Below the pieces are notes generated by a model. It was not told the origin of the DNA and searched no databases. It saw only the letters and a list, made by a program, of their open reading frames with translations. The translations under genes were made by a program, and so were the position numbers. Shown here in pieces: positions 20,607-31,553 of a DNA stretch of 64,000 nt (positions are counted from its first letter, which is position 1; every line of letters begins with the position of its first letter). The DNA is from Caloramator sp. mosi_1 (lineage in GTDB: Bacteria; Bacillota; Clostridia; Clostridiales; Caloramatoraceae), in the NCBI RefSeq assembly GCF_028622835.1, contig NZ_CP117677.1, positions 2,156,820 to 2,220,819 on the forward strand. The letters run 5' to 3'.

Positions 20607-22958
20607 ATGTCACCAGCAAAAAATTGTCCAGAGAAGATATTATAGTAAAGGTTAATCTACCAAAATTTAAAAATACATCAGAAATAAAACCACAGTACAC
20701 CTTGATAGATCAAGAGAGAGCTATAGATGCAATTAACTTTGCACTTGATATGGAACAGTTTGGATATAATATATATGTTTGTGGATATGAAGGAATCGGA
20801 AAAAGAAGTTATTTAATTGATATGTTAAGAAAAAGAGCTGAGAAAGAAAAAACACCTTCTGATTGGGTTTACGTTTATAATTTTGAAGATATGTATAAGC
20901 CTATAGCAATAGAATTAAAGCCAGGAACTGCGAATTTATTTAAAAATGATTTAAATGAGTTTATTGATGAGATAAGCGAAGAAATAACGGAAATTTTTAA
21001 TAGCGAGGAATATGAAAAACGAAGAAATGATGTTGTTGATTACTATGAAAAGATGATTATAGATTTAGCTGAAGAATTAAATGAAAAGTCAAAAGATAAA
21101 AACTGATTTTTAAGTATACAAATGATGGATTTGCATTTATTCCAATAAACAGTAATAACAAAGAGATGACTGAACAGGAATATATCGATTTACCTGAAGA
21201 AGAAAAAGATACCATCAATAAAAATGTTAATGAACTAAGAAATTTAGCATATGAAGTTCTAAGAAAAACAAAGCTTATTAAAAGGAAATGAACCAAAAAT
21301 TAAAAGATTTAGATTTTAGTTTTTTACTATGTATATAGAAGATAAAATGAGTTCTTTAGCAGATAAATATAGTTATAATGATAAGTTGATAAAATATCTT
21401 TATTCAATAAAAAATGATATTACAGAAAACTTAGACGTTTTTATTGATATTGATAATATGGATAAGGAATTTTTGGAGGCATTTTTATCAAGGTATGATG
21501 TCAATGTTCTTGTTAACCATACAGAAGATGGGGCTCCTGTTATTATAGAAGAAACACCAGAATACCAAAAACTCATAGGATTAATTGAATATGAAAACAA
21601 ATCAGGTAACTTAGTGACTGATTTCACAATGATACAGCCAGGGAGTCTTCACTTTGCTAATGGAGGATATTTGGTTATAGATGTACGAAAATTGCTTGAA
21701 AGCTTTTGGGGATATGAAGCTTTAAAAGAACTTTAATGTTGAATAAAATTGTAATTGAAAATTTTAAAAACCAACTGGATATTATACCAATAGTAAATTT
21801 AAAGCCAGAAGCTATTCCAATTAAAACAAAGGTCATCTTGATAGGCAGTCCTGAAATATATTATATTTTATATAATTATGATGAAGATTTTAAAAAATTA
21901 TTTAAGATAAAAGCTGAATTTGAAAATAAAGTTAAAGATAATAAAGAAAATATAGATTCCTTCCTAAAACTTATAAAATATATAATTGAGGAAAAGAAAT
22001 TTAAAGATGTTACCTTTGATGGAATAGAGGAACTTATTTATTACTCAAAAAGATTTCTGAAAATAAAAACTATTTAACAGCAAATATCTCAACTATCATA
22101 GAAATTCTTGAGCAGGCAAATCACATAGCAAAAGTAAATAAGAAAAAATTTATAGAAAGAGATGACATAAAGGTTGCTTTAAAAATGAAGGAGAAGAGAA
22201 ATTCCTTGATTAAAGATGAATTTTTAGAATTATATTCTAAAAATAAATATATAGTAGAAGTTAAAGGCTATAAAGTTGGACAGATTAATGCATTATCAGT
22301 AGTAGATTATGGGGATTATGAAATTGGAAGAGTTAATAGAGTTACTGTAAATACCTTCTGTGGGACAGGTAATATAATTAATATTGATAGAGAGGTAGGA
22401 TTAAGTGGTAATATTTTTAATAAGGCAACAATGATTTTAACAGGGTATATAGGCGAACGTTTTGGTCAAAATAGTAGTTTATCCTTTAATGCAAGTATTT
22501 GCTTTGAGCAGATGTATGGTGAAATAGATGGCGATAGTGCAACTTTAGCTGAAACTGTAGCGTTACTCTCAAGTTTAGGTGAAATACCTATAAATCAGGG
22601 TATTGCAATTACAGGGTCAGTAAATCAAAAGGGATAGTTCAAGCAGTTGGTGGAGTTAATACAAAAATAAGAGGATATTTCGATATATGCAAGCTGTATG
22701 GTTTAGATGGGACGCAGGGAGTTATTATACCAGAATCAAATTTAGAGGATTTAGTTTTAGATGATGATATTGTAGAAGCAGTTAATAAAAAGAATTTAGT
22801 ATCTATACTGTTAATAGCGTAGAAGATTGCTTCGATATAATATTAGAACCGAGTTTTAAAAAGGGTAGGAAAAGCAAAAATTTTGATTATATAGAGGAAA
22901 AGATTTTAAAAAGAATTGAAAAATTAAAGGGAGTAAAGGATAAAAATAAAAAGAATAG
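20607..22958 (+). CDS. Lon-family ATP-dependent protease (COG1067 type)
   Basis: Cytosolic AAA+ serine protease. ATG 20607 follows AAGGAGGTGA. Order: an N-terminal region with the AAA Walker A GYEGIGKRS near residue 55, an all-alpha insertion, GSLHFANGGYLVIDVRKLLE (Walker B region), then the S16 protease domain with catalytic Ser in GEIDGDSATLAETVALLSSL and catalytic Lys in GGVNTKIRGYFDICKLYG. About 780 residues, matching LonB/LonC-like COG1067 proteins rather than classical LonA, which has a long N-domain. Frame changes near 20623, 21105, 21290, 21700, 22065, 22630 and 22800. The stop is uncertain because the final A run may be one short. Confidence 0.88.
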
Positions 22959-22977
22959 GCTGCCAATGCAGCCTATT
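22942..22977 (-). terminator. Terminator of ychF
   Basis: Perfect 10-bp stem (22954-22963 with 22968-22977) and 4-nt loop. Read on the minus strand it is followed by CTTTTTATTTTT. It sits between the convergent lon-type gene and ychF and may serve both. Confidence 0.8.
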
Positions 22978-24071
22978 ATACATTGAAGCGGAAAACTATT
23001 ACATCTCCATCTTGTACAATATATTCTTTGCCTTCGAGCCTAATAAGTCCCTTTTCACGAGCTGCTGTTTCAGAACCGCTCTCTATTAGGTCATCATAGG
23101 ATATTACTTCTGCACGTATAAAACCACGTTCAATATCAGAATGTATTTTTCCTGCAGCCTGTGGAGCTTTAGTACCCTTTCTAATAGTCCACGCTCTAAC
23201 TTCCTTTGGGCCAGCTGTTAAAAAGCTTATTAATCCAAGTAAGTTATAGCTGGCTCTTATTAATTTATTTAATCCAGGTTCTTCAAGACCATAATCACTT
23301 AAAAATTCTTGTTTTTCATCATCGGATAGCATTGAAATTTCTTCTTCAAGCTTTGCACAAAGTGGAATTACTTGAGAATTTTCTGCCTTTGCATAATCTA
23401 ATACCTTATTCAATAATTTATTATTTTCATAACCATTTATTATATCATCTTCAGAAAGATTTGCTACATATAAAACAGGTTTTGATGTAAGAAGGAAATA
23501 TTGCTTTAAAAATTCCTTTTCCTCTTCTGTCATTTCAATTGTTCTAGCTGGTTTCATTTGTTCTAAATGTGATTTTAGTCTCTCCATAAAATTGAGTTCT
23601 TCTTGTGCTTTTTGTCCCCTGATCTTGCAGTTTTTCTTGTCTTTTCTATTCTTCTATCTAAAACTTCCATATCAGAAAATATTAATTCTAAGTTTATTGT
23701 TTCTATATCTCTAATTGGATCAACAGATCCTTCTACGTGAACAATATTTGTATCTTCAAAACATCTTACTACGTGAACAATGGCTTCTACTTCTCTTATA
23801 TGTGATAGAAATTTATTTCCAAGTCCTTCACCTTTGCTTGCACCTCTTACCAATCCTGCAATGTCATAAAATTCAACTATTGCAGGGGTAACTTTTCAGG
23901 GTTATACATTTTAGCAAGTACATCAAGTCTTTTATCAGGCACAGCAACAACTCCAACATTTGGTTCAATTGTACAGAAGGGATAATTAGCTGATTCAGCA
24001 CCAGCTTGAGTTATTGCATTGAATAGTGTACTTTTGCCTACATTAGGTAGTCCTACAATACCAAGCTTCAT
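22976..24071 (-). CDS. ychF: Ribosome-associated ATPase/GTPase YchF (OLA1 family)
   Basis: Obg-related P-loop ATPase that binds ribosomes. Visible: [47 protein letters not shown], then [16 protein letters not shown], a coiled-coil hairpin, the NLSEDD region and the C-terminal TGS-like domain ending [16 protein letters not shown]. About 365 residues, normal. Frame changes near 23880 and 23595. ATG 24071 follows GAAAGGAAG. Single-gene unit opposite to the lon-type gene. Confidence 0.95.
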
Positions 24072-24147
24072 ATATATCTTCCTTTCTCTATTTTCTATAA
24101 GCTACACAAATTAAATTTTAGCAAAAAGGATTAGATTTATCAAGAGG

Positions 24148-24175
24148 TAAAATAAAAGGCTGCAAATGCAGCCTT
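24148..24175 (-). terminator. Terminator of tRNA-Leu(CAA)
   Basis: Stem AAAGGCTGCA (24155-24164) with its complement at 24167-24176 and a 2-nt loop, followed on the minus strand by TTTTATTTT. It begins at the tRNA 3' end. Confidence 0.8.
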
Positions 24176-24261
24176 TGGTGCCGAAGGCGGGGTCGAACCC
24201 GCACGGGTGTTACCCCACCGGATTTTGAGTCCGGCGCGTCTGCCAATTCCACCACTTCGGC
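24176..24261 (-). tRNA. tRNA-Leu (anticodon CAA)
   Basis: 86-nt class II tRNA including an encoded CCA. The acceptor stem pairs GCCGAAG with CTTCGGC. The anticodon stem CCGGA/TCCGG encloses the loop CTCAAAA (anticodon CAA). A long variable arm (TGGGGTAACACCCG region) and T-arm GCGGGTTCGACCCCGC are present. It decodes UUG. Confidence 0.97.
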
Positions 24262-24285
24262 AAGGTCAATTTGATATTAACATAA

Positions 24286-24659
24286 TTATATAATTTTGTC
24301 AATAGAACATTTATAAAAAGTAAAGGCAGATTTACTTACTGCCTTTTTAATTCTATTTGGCTTTGGTTTTGGTCGACCAACAACAGGTTTTTGCTTTTCT
24401 ATTTTTGCTAAACGAATTAATTCAAAATAGGTTAAAAATAAAACAACGAATAGAGTAGTTTGAAGAAGTTGTAGTGTGAGCGATTTCACATAGTATACTT
24501 TAAAAATAAAAGGGAAAAACAATGTCAATGTAATAAATACAAAAAGTAACCATTTTTTATTCTTAAAAAGTTAATTAGATAGGGTTTAGATACATTAAAG
24601 ATAGACAGCGAAATAATAGTTAAAACAATAATTAGAAAAATTTGATATAAAATTTGCAT
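24286..24659 (-). CDS. Small membrane protein of unknown function
   Basis: Not recognised. ATG 24659 follows GGAGGTATTTAA on the minus strand. The path (about 124 residues, one frame change near 24555 in an A run) shows three hydrophobic helices: the N-terminal IFLIIVLTIISLSIF, a second around LTLFFPFIFKVYYV, and LLQTTLFVVLFLTYF, then a basic tail PVVGRPKPKPNRIKK. The end overlaps a hairpin and T run (24290-24345), so the true stop may lie a little earlier. It is divergent from polA. Confidence 0.55.
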
Positions 24660-24787
24660 TTAAATACCTCCTTTTCAATTTATATTATATCAGTATTTTA
24701 AAATATTTCTATATCTAATAAACAATTGAAGAATATTTAATATAATGTTATTATATTAAAAAAGAAAATGGGGTGTGAATATAGATT

Positions 24788-27320
24788 ATGAAGAATAAAC
24801 TTTTAATAATAGACGCTAACAGCTTAATGAATAGAGTTTTTATGCACTACCTCCGATGAATAATCAAGAGGGTAAGAAAACTAATGCAGTCTATGGTATG
24901 TCAGTAATACTTTTAAAAATTATAAAAGAATTACAACCCAATTATATTGCAGCAGCCTTCGATAAAAAGGCACCTACCTTTAGACATATTGAATATCAAG
25001 AATATAAAGCAGGTCGAAAGAAAATGCCGGATGAACTTTCACAGCAATTTCCTATAGCAAAGGAATTACTTAGAGCCTTTAACGTTGGAATATACGAGAT
25101 AGAAGGATATGAAGCAGATGATATTATTGGTACAATGAGTAAGAAATTTGAAGAAGAGGGGTTTGAAATATATATACTAACGGGGGATAGAGATTCATTA
25201 CAATTAGTAACTAATTTAACTAAGGTATTAATTACAAAAAAGGAATTACAGATGTTGAAACCTATGATATAGAGGCTATTAAAGAAAAATATGGCTTTGA
25301 ACCAAATAAAATAATAGATTTAAAGGGATTAATGGGAGACGCTTGGATAATATACCTGGGGTTCCAGGTATAGGAGAGAAAACAGCATTAAAATTATTAA
25401 ATGAGTTTGGAAGTATAGAAAATATATATGAAAATATAGATAAAATAACAGCTAAAAAAGTCAAGGATAATCTAATAAATTATAAAGATCAGGCATTTTT
25501 AAGCAAAAGTTGGCTACCATTAATAAAGATGTTCCTATTAGTTTTAATCTTAATGAAATGGACATAGAAAAGTGTGATTATAAAAAAGTAATGGAAATAT
25601 TCCAAGAATTAGATTTTAAAAGTTTATTTAATAAAATACCAAAAAGAAATGAACAAAAATATAATGAACAGGAAACAGTTAAACTTAATTTTAGTATAGA
25701 TAATTTAAAATCATACTTAAAAGATAAAAATGAAATATTTTTTACTACAATAAAGAAGAAGATTTATTAATTTTTGAAAATGGATACGCATTAAAAGGGA
25801 TAGATTTTGTGGAGATAAAAAATATATTTGAAGATGGAAATATATACAAAAACACATATGATGCAAAAGCACTTTATAATAGACTAAGAACTATTAATAT
25901 AAATTTAAAGGGGTTAAGAAATGATTTAGGAATAATAATGTATCTATTAAATCCTTCAAATGATTTTTCTTCAAACAACAAAGTAATAGCTGATTTGCTA
26001 AATATAAACGAGAGTGAACTAAAAAGGAACATATTCCAATATTTGTTGGTATGATGGAACAAATATTAGAAGATAAGCTTAAATTGATAAAGGAGTATTC
26101 TTTAGAAAAACTATTGTATGAAGTAGAAATTCCGCTGATAGAAGTGTTAGCATCTATGGAACACTGTGGCTTTAAAATAAATAGAGAGGTATTACAAGAA
26201 ATTGGATTTAAGTTATCAGAAGAAATAGATAAACTAACAACAGAAATATACGATTTAGCAGGGGAAGAGTTTAATATTAATTCACCTAAACAATTAGGAG
26301 TTATTTTGTTTGAAAAATTAAATCTACCTGTTATTAAAAAACAAAAACAGGTTATTCAACTAATGCTGATGTTCTTGAAGAACTAAGGGATAAACACGAA
26401 ATAATAACGAAAATTATAGTATATAGGCAGCTTGTAAAGTTAAAGACAACATATATAGATGGACTTATGAGTGCAGTACAGTCTGATGGAAAGATTCATT
26501 CTAATTTTAATCAAATGATAACTGCTACAGGAAGAATATCAAGTACTGAACCAAATCTTCAAAATATACCAATAAAATTAGAGCAGGGACGAGAAATAAG
26601 GCGTGCTTTTGAGCCAGAAAACAGTGATTTTTACATATTAACAGCAGACTATTCTCAAATAGAATTAAGAGTACTTGCACATATTTCAGGTGATAGAAAT
26701 TTAATTGAAGCCTTTGTAAATGGTGAGGACATACATAAGAGAACTGCATCGGAGGTTTTTAATGTTCCAATTAATGAAGTTACATCTATTCAAAGAAGTA
26801 GAGCAAAGGCAATTAATTTTGGCATAGTTTATGGATTAAGTGATTTTGGATTATCACAGGATTTAAAGATTTCAAGAAAGGAAGCAAAGGAATATATTGA
26901 AAACTATTTTGCAAGATATACAGGTGTAAGAAAATATCTTGATGATGCTATTAAGCAAGCTAAAGAGAATGGATATGTGAAGACTATATTCAATAGAATA
27001 AGATTTATTCCAGAAATAAATTCTTCAAATAGAAATATAAGAATGCTTGGAGAAAGGTTAGCAATGAATACACCGATACAAGGATCTGCAGCGGATATAA
27101 TTAAAATAGCAATGGTAAACGTATATAAAAAGTTAAATGAATTAGGACTAAAATCAAGAATAATTCTTCAAGTTCACGATGAATTAGTTTTAGAAGTTCA
27201 TAAGGATGAAATAGAAGAGGTAAAAAGATAGTTAGATTTGAGATGGAAAATTGCGTACAATTGAAGGTACCTTTAATTGTCGATATAAAATGGGCAAATA
27301 ATTGGTATGAAGCTAAGTAG
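24788..27320 (+). CDS. polA: DNA polymerase I
   Basis: Repair and Okazaki-fragment polymerase with a 5'-3' exonuclease domain (KNKLLIIDANSLMNRVF at the start, YEADDIIGTMSKK, VPGVPGIGEKTALKLL helix-hairpin-helix), a degenerate 3'-5' exonuclease-like middle part and an intact polymerase domain: motif A ADYSQIELRVLAHISGD, motif B RSRAKAINFGIVYGLSD, motif C LQVHDELVLE. About 850 residues. In the middle part I do not find the DxE proofreading motif. Frame changes near 24840, 25245, 25345, 25505, 25755, 26055, 26350 and 27228. It is followed 8 bases later by coaE. Confidence 0.95.
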
Positions 27321-27328
27321 GTGATGAT

Positions 27329-27936
27329 ATGAAAATAATTGGTTTAACAGGAGGGATAGCCTCAGGTAAATCAACAGTATCTAATTATTTGAAATTAAAG
27401 GGAATAGATGTCATAGATGCAGATTTAATATCAAGGGAGATATATAAAGTTGGAGAAAAAGCATATACTCTTGTAGTTAAAGAGTTTGGCAAAGAGATAT
27501 TAGAGGATGACTTAACTATTAATAGAAAAAGGCTTGGTAATATTGTATTTAATAATTTAGATAAACTACAAAGGCTGAATGAAATTACACATCCAATAAT
27601 ACTAAGTGAAATAAAAAGAAGAGTTGATAATTGTTTAAAAATAAAAAAGGTTTATGTATAATTGACGCAGCTCTTTTGTTTGAAAGCAATTGGGATAAGA
27701 TATGTGATATTAAATGGTTAGTTTATGTTGATAGGACTACGCAAGTAAAAAGACTGATTGAAAGAGACAAAATAAATGAAGTAGATGCAATAAAAAGAAT
27801 AAATGCACAAATGCCTCTTGAACAAAAAATAAAGCTTGCGGATTTTATTATTAACAATTCCAAAGACCTAAGATATACATATGAACAAGTAGACATATTA
27901 TTAAATATAGCACTAAATGGAGGAAATAATGAATAA
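27329..27936 (+). CDS. coaE: Dephospho-CoA kinase
   Basis: Last step of coenzyme A synthesis: phosphorylates the 3'-OH of dephospho-CoA with ATP. P-loop GLTGGIASGKSTVSNYL at the N-terminus, then DVIDADLISREIY, LNEITHPIIL, and IIDAALLFESNWDKICD. About 203 residues. One frame change in an A run near 27648. ATG 27329 follows AGGTGATGAT; it overlaps the next gene by 8 bases. The polA-coaE pairing is common in Firmicutes. Confidence 0.95.
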
Positions 27937-28470
27937 AGTCTTGAGAATTTTATGCTTAATTTTAATTATATTTGTAGCTGTAAATCATAAATTAATATTA
28001 AAAAAGATATATCCATTAAAGTATAACGATTTGGTTTACAAGTATTCAAAACAATATGATGTTGATGCAATGTTAGTTTTTGCTGTTATAAAAGCAGAAA
28101 GTAATTTTAAGGAAAATGCTGTTTCAAAAAAGGAGCTATTGGTTTGATGCAAATTACTCCAAAAACAGGTGAGTATATTGCAGATTTAATTAAAGATAAA
28201 AATTTTAAAAAACAAAAATTATTTGAACCAGAGATGAATATTAAATATGGTTGTTTTTATCTTAAAAGAATGATTGATCAGTATAATGGGAATATAGAAC
28301 TTGCACTTATGGCATATAATGCAGGTTCTACTAATGTAAATAGATGGATAGAAATATTGGGTAGGGATTTTGAAGTCGATTTGGTTCCCTTTAATGAAAC
28401 AAAAATTATGTAAAAAAATAAAAAATACTATAAATTATATCAATATATTTATACGGATATTGACAATTAG
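27929..28470 (+). CDS. Lytic transglycosylase (SLT domain)
   Basis: Exported or membrane-anchored enzyme that cleaves peptidoglycan glycan strands. An N-terminal hydrophobic helix (VLRILCLILIIFVAVN) is followed by the SLT fold: catalytic Glu in FAVIKAESNFKENAVS, GLMQITPKTGEYIA, and MAYNAGSTNVNRW. About 180 residues. As read the frame ends at 28413; adding one base in the A run near 28402 and another near 28420 extends it into the usual ETKNYVKKI tail and a stop at 28470, which I adopt. It is coupled to coaE. Confidence 0.88.
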
Positions 28471-28499
28471 ATATTATAGTGCTAATATTATTTATGTAA

Positions 28500-28582
28500 G
28501 CGGAGATGGCGGAATCGGCAGACGCGCACGTTTGAGGGCGTGTGGGTATCCCGTGCGGGTTCAAGTCCCGCTCTCCGCACCA
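28500..28582 (+). tRNA. tRNA-Leu (anticodon GAG)
   Basis: 83 nt with encoded CCA. Acceptor stem GCGGAGA/TCTCCGC; anticodon stem CACGT/GCGTG-type pairing closing the loop TTGAGGG-like region with anticodon GAG; a short class II variable arm (TGGGTATCCCGT) and the T-arm GCGGGTTCAAGTCCCGC. It decodes CUC/CUU, the codon that also serves as specifier in the leuS T-box of this window. Confidence 0.96.
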
Positions 28583-28593
28583 TTTTTGATTAT

Positions 28594-28621
28594 AAGGCCT
28601 ATTATTAGGCCTTTTATTTTT
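28594..28621 (+). terminator. Terminator of tRNA-Leu(GAG)
   Basis: 8-bp stem AAGGCCTA (28594-28601) with TAGGCCTT (28606-28613), 4-nt loop, then TTATTTTT. The second ISL3 copy is inserted 6 bases beyond the T tract. Confidence 0.8.
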
Positions 28622-28626
28622 AAAAA

Positions 28627-30102
28627 GGCTCTTTGTCAATAGTTGGGGCGGGCATTAGATTAGAATGCCTGTCCTTTCTTATTTGATAATGATTTTAGCA
28701 AGATAGATAGGATGAGGGAGTTTACCCTTAAAAAATTGCACGACAAAAAGACCAACGATAGTTGGATTTCCTAAAATACAATATTTAACAGATTATTTAT
28801 TACAACAATGAAGAATTCTATTCCTGAATCTATCAAAATTTCTATAGCCGAAGGCTATTCTTTTAATAACTTTGATTTTATTATTAAATCCTTCTATACA
28901 AGCATTTGTATAAGGAATATCAAAAGAATTACAAATCTCATTAAAATATCTGATATAGGTATTTGCACATCTTTTCAATTCATTGATACCACTATTTTGT
29001 GCAAGTTTAATCCAATCTTTTAAGAGGACACGAGCTTCGTTAGAAGAAGGTGAAGCATCAATAATACTCAATAACTTTTCCTTTAAAGTGTGGGCAATTG
29101 CTAATTCACTATTATAAGAAAACATAACTTGTAAAGCTAACTTTGAATCTGTATCAAGTAAGCCATATCTTTTTAAAATAAGCTTTTTACTTCTTTTAAA
29201 GTATTTTCTTAATTTAATTGATAGTTCTCTTTGGATACGTTTTCTTACCGCTTCTACTGCCCATATGACTTGTCTAATATAGTGAAATTTATCTATAACA
29301 ATTACAGCATTTTTGAAATAAGTTTTAGCTAAATCAATATAGGGTTGCCACATATCACAAATAAAGTGTGTAACGCTATCGCGATTTTTAATTTTTCTAA
29401 AATAATCTATAAGAATATGCTCTTTTCTATCTTTAATAATGTCTAGTATTTTATGATTAACAGGATCGACTATTGCACAATGATATTTAGAACCACCAGA
29501 GTTACCTTTAAATTCATCTATAGATATTATTTTAGGTAAATTAGTAGGAGAAGAGTAAGATACATTATCAAAAATACGTTTTATAGTATCGATAGATAGA
29601 TTAGTTTTTCTAGCAACTGATGTCATACTATATTCATTAGATAATTCATAAATTACAAACATAGCTAATCTATTAGTTATTCTATGATAACGAGGTAAAA
29701 ATTCTATATGTTCATAAAATTTTTGCCGCAGGCATTACAACGATATCTACGTTTTTTAAGAATGATAAAAGTATGTTTAAAGAATAAGGGTATGTCTTTA
29801 ATACGCTGAATTCTATAATCGTGAACTCTTGTAACTTTGGAATTACAATTAGGGCAAGTACAAATTTTTTCTTAGTTTCTAAGTATATCTCAATGTACGT
29901 GTCATTATGAATAATCTTTTTATAATAACATCTTTAAAACCTAATAAATTTTTGATAGAATTATTAGTGTGCACTTGATGGATGCCTCCTTTCAGGTAAG
30001 GTTTTTGTTTGGTTATTTTAATTTTACCAGGTGTCTAATCAGGTGCACATATTTTTTGTAAAAAATATGCTGGGTCTACGCCCCAACATTTATTATAGAA
30101 CC
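28627..30102 (-). mobile_element. ISL3-family insertion sequence, copy 2
   Basis: 1476 bp, same orientation and terminal inverted repeats as the copy at 19066-20543. Flanked by the 8-bp target duplication TTTAAAAA at 28619-28626 and 30103-30110. It differs from copy 1 by one G fewer in a G run (28715 region) and one T fewer in a T run (29721 region). Confidence 0.95.
28793..29974 (-). CDS. ISL3-family transposase, second copy
   Basis: Same protein as in the first ISL3 copy; the last 289 residues are identical. GTG 29974 follows AGGAGG. The N-terminal part carries the same two apparent frame breaks, plus one more in the zinc-finger segment CNACGKKF where a base is missing from the A run. Either the breaks are sequencing errors or both copies are defective and moved in trans. 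Confidence 0.88.
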
Positions 30103-30233
30103 TTTAAAAAAACTGTATAAACTTAGCATATGAAATATTTCGTTATAGTAATTAAATTATATTTATTAAAAGTTAGAAGGAATTTCGATATTTTTAGAGA
30201 ATAAATTATATATAAAATTTTTTAGGTGATATT

Positions 30234-30739
30234 ATGATACCAATAAGAATAAAAAAGATGAGTTAACAATAAAATCAATAAAAAAGGAGGATTTAGGTGA
30301 TATTTATGATTTAATTAAAGAATTGAATTATAAGCAAAATTTATATAGAGATAACAATTTAAACTTTGATTATATTAAAAGAAGGTATATAGAAACACTT
30401 GCAAATTCTATGGAATATTTCTGTGGTATATATATAAATGATGAGCTTATAGGTTTTTTAAAGGGGAGGTTAGAGGTAAAGGATGATTTGGAATCCTTAT
30501 TAATGGCACTTTATATAAAAGAAAATTATACAAAGGATAAACAAGGTAATAATATATTGAAAAATTTTGAAGATTATTTACACAGTGTATATAATGTTAA
30601 GGTATTTAATGTGATTGTTAATGATAAGTGTGAATGCGACAAGTTTTGGGAAGAAAATGGCTATAATTTTAATAGAAAATTAAATTATCAAGATGAGGTA
30701 TATAATTCATATATATATACAAAAAGAAGGGGAGGATAA
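30234..30739 (+). CDS. GNAT-like N-acetyltransferase
   Basis: Probable acyl-CoA-dependent acetyltransferase. The order matches the fold: an N-terminal IKSIKKEDLGDIYDLIKELN, a strand FCGIYINDELIGFLKGRL, and the C-terminal VNDKCECDKFWEENGYNF, which resembles the FYEKxGF end of GNAT proteins. The CoA-binding Q/RxxGxG/A loop is weak (KDKQGNNILK). About 167 residues. One frame change near 30245. ATG 30234 follows AGGTGATATT. It is 1 base before the LUD gene, probably one operon. Substrate unknown. Confidence 0.6.
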
Positions 30740-30740
30740 T

Positions 30741-31379
30741 ATGGATTATAATACTAACTGGTATTATGATAAAAAAATTGAGAGAACAAAGAAGGCTTTA
30801 GAAAAAATAACTATGAGGTATATGTGGTAAATAATGTAGAGGAAATGAAGGAAAAGATTTTGGAGTTGATTCAGGATAAGAGTAAAGTGTCTTTTGGTGG
30901 ATCAATGACATTAGTAAATTCAGGTATATTAGATGACTTAAGGAAGAAGGACATTGTGCTGTTAGATAGATATAAAGAAGGATTAACAGGTGATGAAATA
31001 GGCAACTTATATAGAGAGACTTTTTGCTGATTATTACATTACAAGCAGTAATGCAATTACTGAGAATGGAGAGTTGGTTAATTTAGATGGTACAGGAAAT
31101 AGAGTGGCTGCTATGATATTTGGTCCTAAAAAGGTGATAGTTGTCGCAGGAAAGAATAAAATTGTTAAGGATTTAGATGAGGCATATAATAGAGTTAGAA
31201 ATTACGCATCTCCAATTAATGCAAAAAGGTTAAACAGAAGAACCCCTTGTTGTGAAACTGGTTATTGCTTAGATTGCAACTCGAGTGATAGGATTTGTAA
31301 TCATTATGTAGTTACATACAGGCAAAATGTAAAGGGTAGGGGAATGGTAATAATTGTTAAAGAAGATTTGGGGTATTAA
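30741..31379 (+). CDS. LUD-domain protein (LutC/YkgG-like, DUF162)
   Basis: Member of the lactate-utilisation LUD family. Visible: KVSFGGSMTLVNSGILDDL, DYYITSSNAITENGELVNLD, GNRVAAMIFGPKKVIVVAGKNKI and a Cys-rich C-terminus with TPCCETGYCLDCNSSDRICN. About 212 residues. Frame changes near 30812 and 31018. Stand-alone LUD proteins of this kind in clostridia have no established role; lactate oxidation is not implied because no lutA or lutB lies nearby. The Cys cluster suggests a metal or Fe-S site. Confidence 0.82.
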
Positions 31380-31381
31380 TG

Positions 31382-31409
31382 TTGAAGTTTTAACTTTTTA
31401 TAGTATAAT
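31382..31409 (+). promoter_or_regulatory. Sigma-A promoter of the riboswitch-NlpC/P60 unit
   Basis: TTGAAG (31382-31387) and TATAAT (31404-31409) with a 16-bp spacer, about 20 bases before the c-di-AMP riboswitch. Confidence 0.7.
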
Positions 31410-31431
31410 ATTTCTGATGTTAAAATCAAAA

Positions 31432-31542
31432 TTGCCGAATCTCTTAGGAGTACGGAGGAACCACTAAGTGGGGTGAAGCTTTTAAAGAGCAGGGATACCT
31501 TCTCCCTAACCCGTCAGCTAACTCCGGAGGCGTAGAAGGGAT
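31432..31542 (+). ncRNA. c-di-AMP riboswitch (ydaO/yuaA type)
   Basis: Conserved blocks of the family are present in order: CGGAGGAACCACTAAGTG then GGGGTGAA, AGGGATACCTTCTCC, then ACCCGTCAGCTAACTCCGG and GCGTAGAAGGGA. c-di-AMP normally turns such genes off. It precedes a cell-wall hydrolase gene, the classical target. The aptamer ends only about 12 bases before the ATG and I see no terminator between them, so control may act on ribosome access. Confidence 0.88.
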
Positions 31543-31553
31543 GGTGTATTTAA

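Noticed and set aside
28370-28642. Plus-strand frame of 90 codons over the tRNA-Leu(GAG) region
   Set aside because: It reads through a tRNA gene and terminator; the upstream part is explained by the transglycosylase tail.
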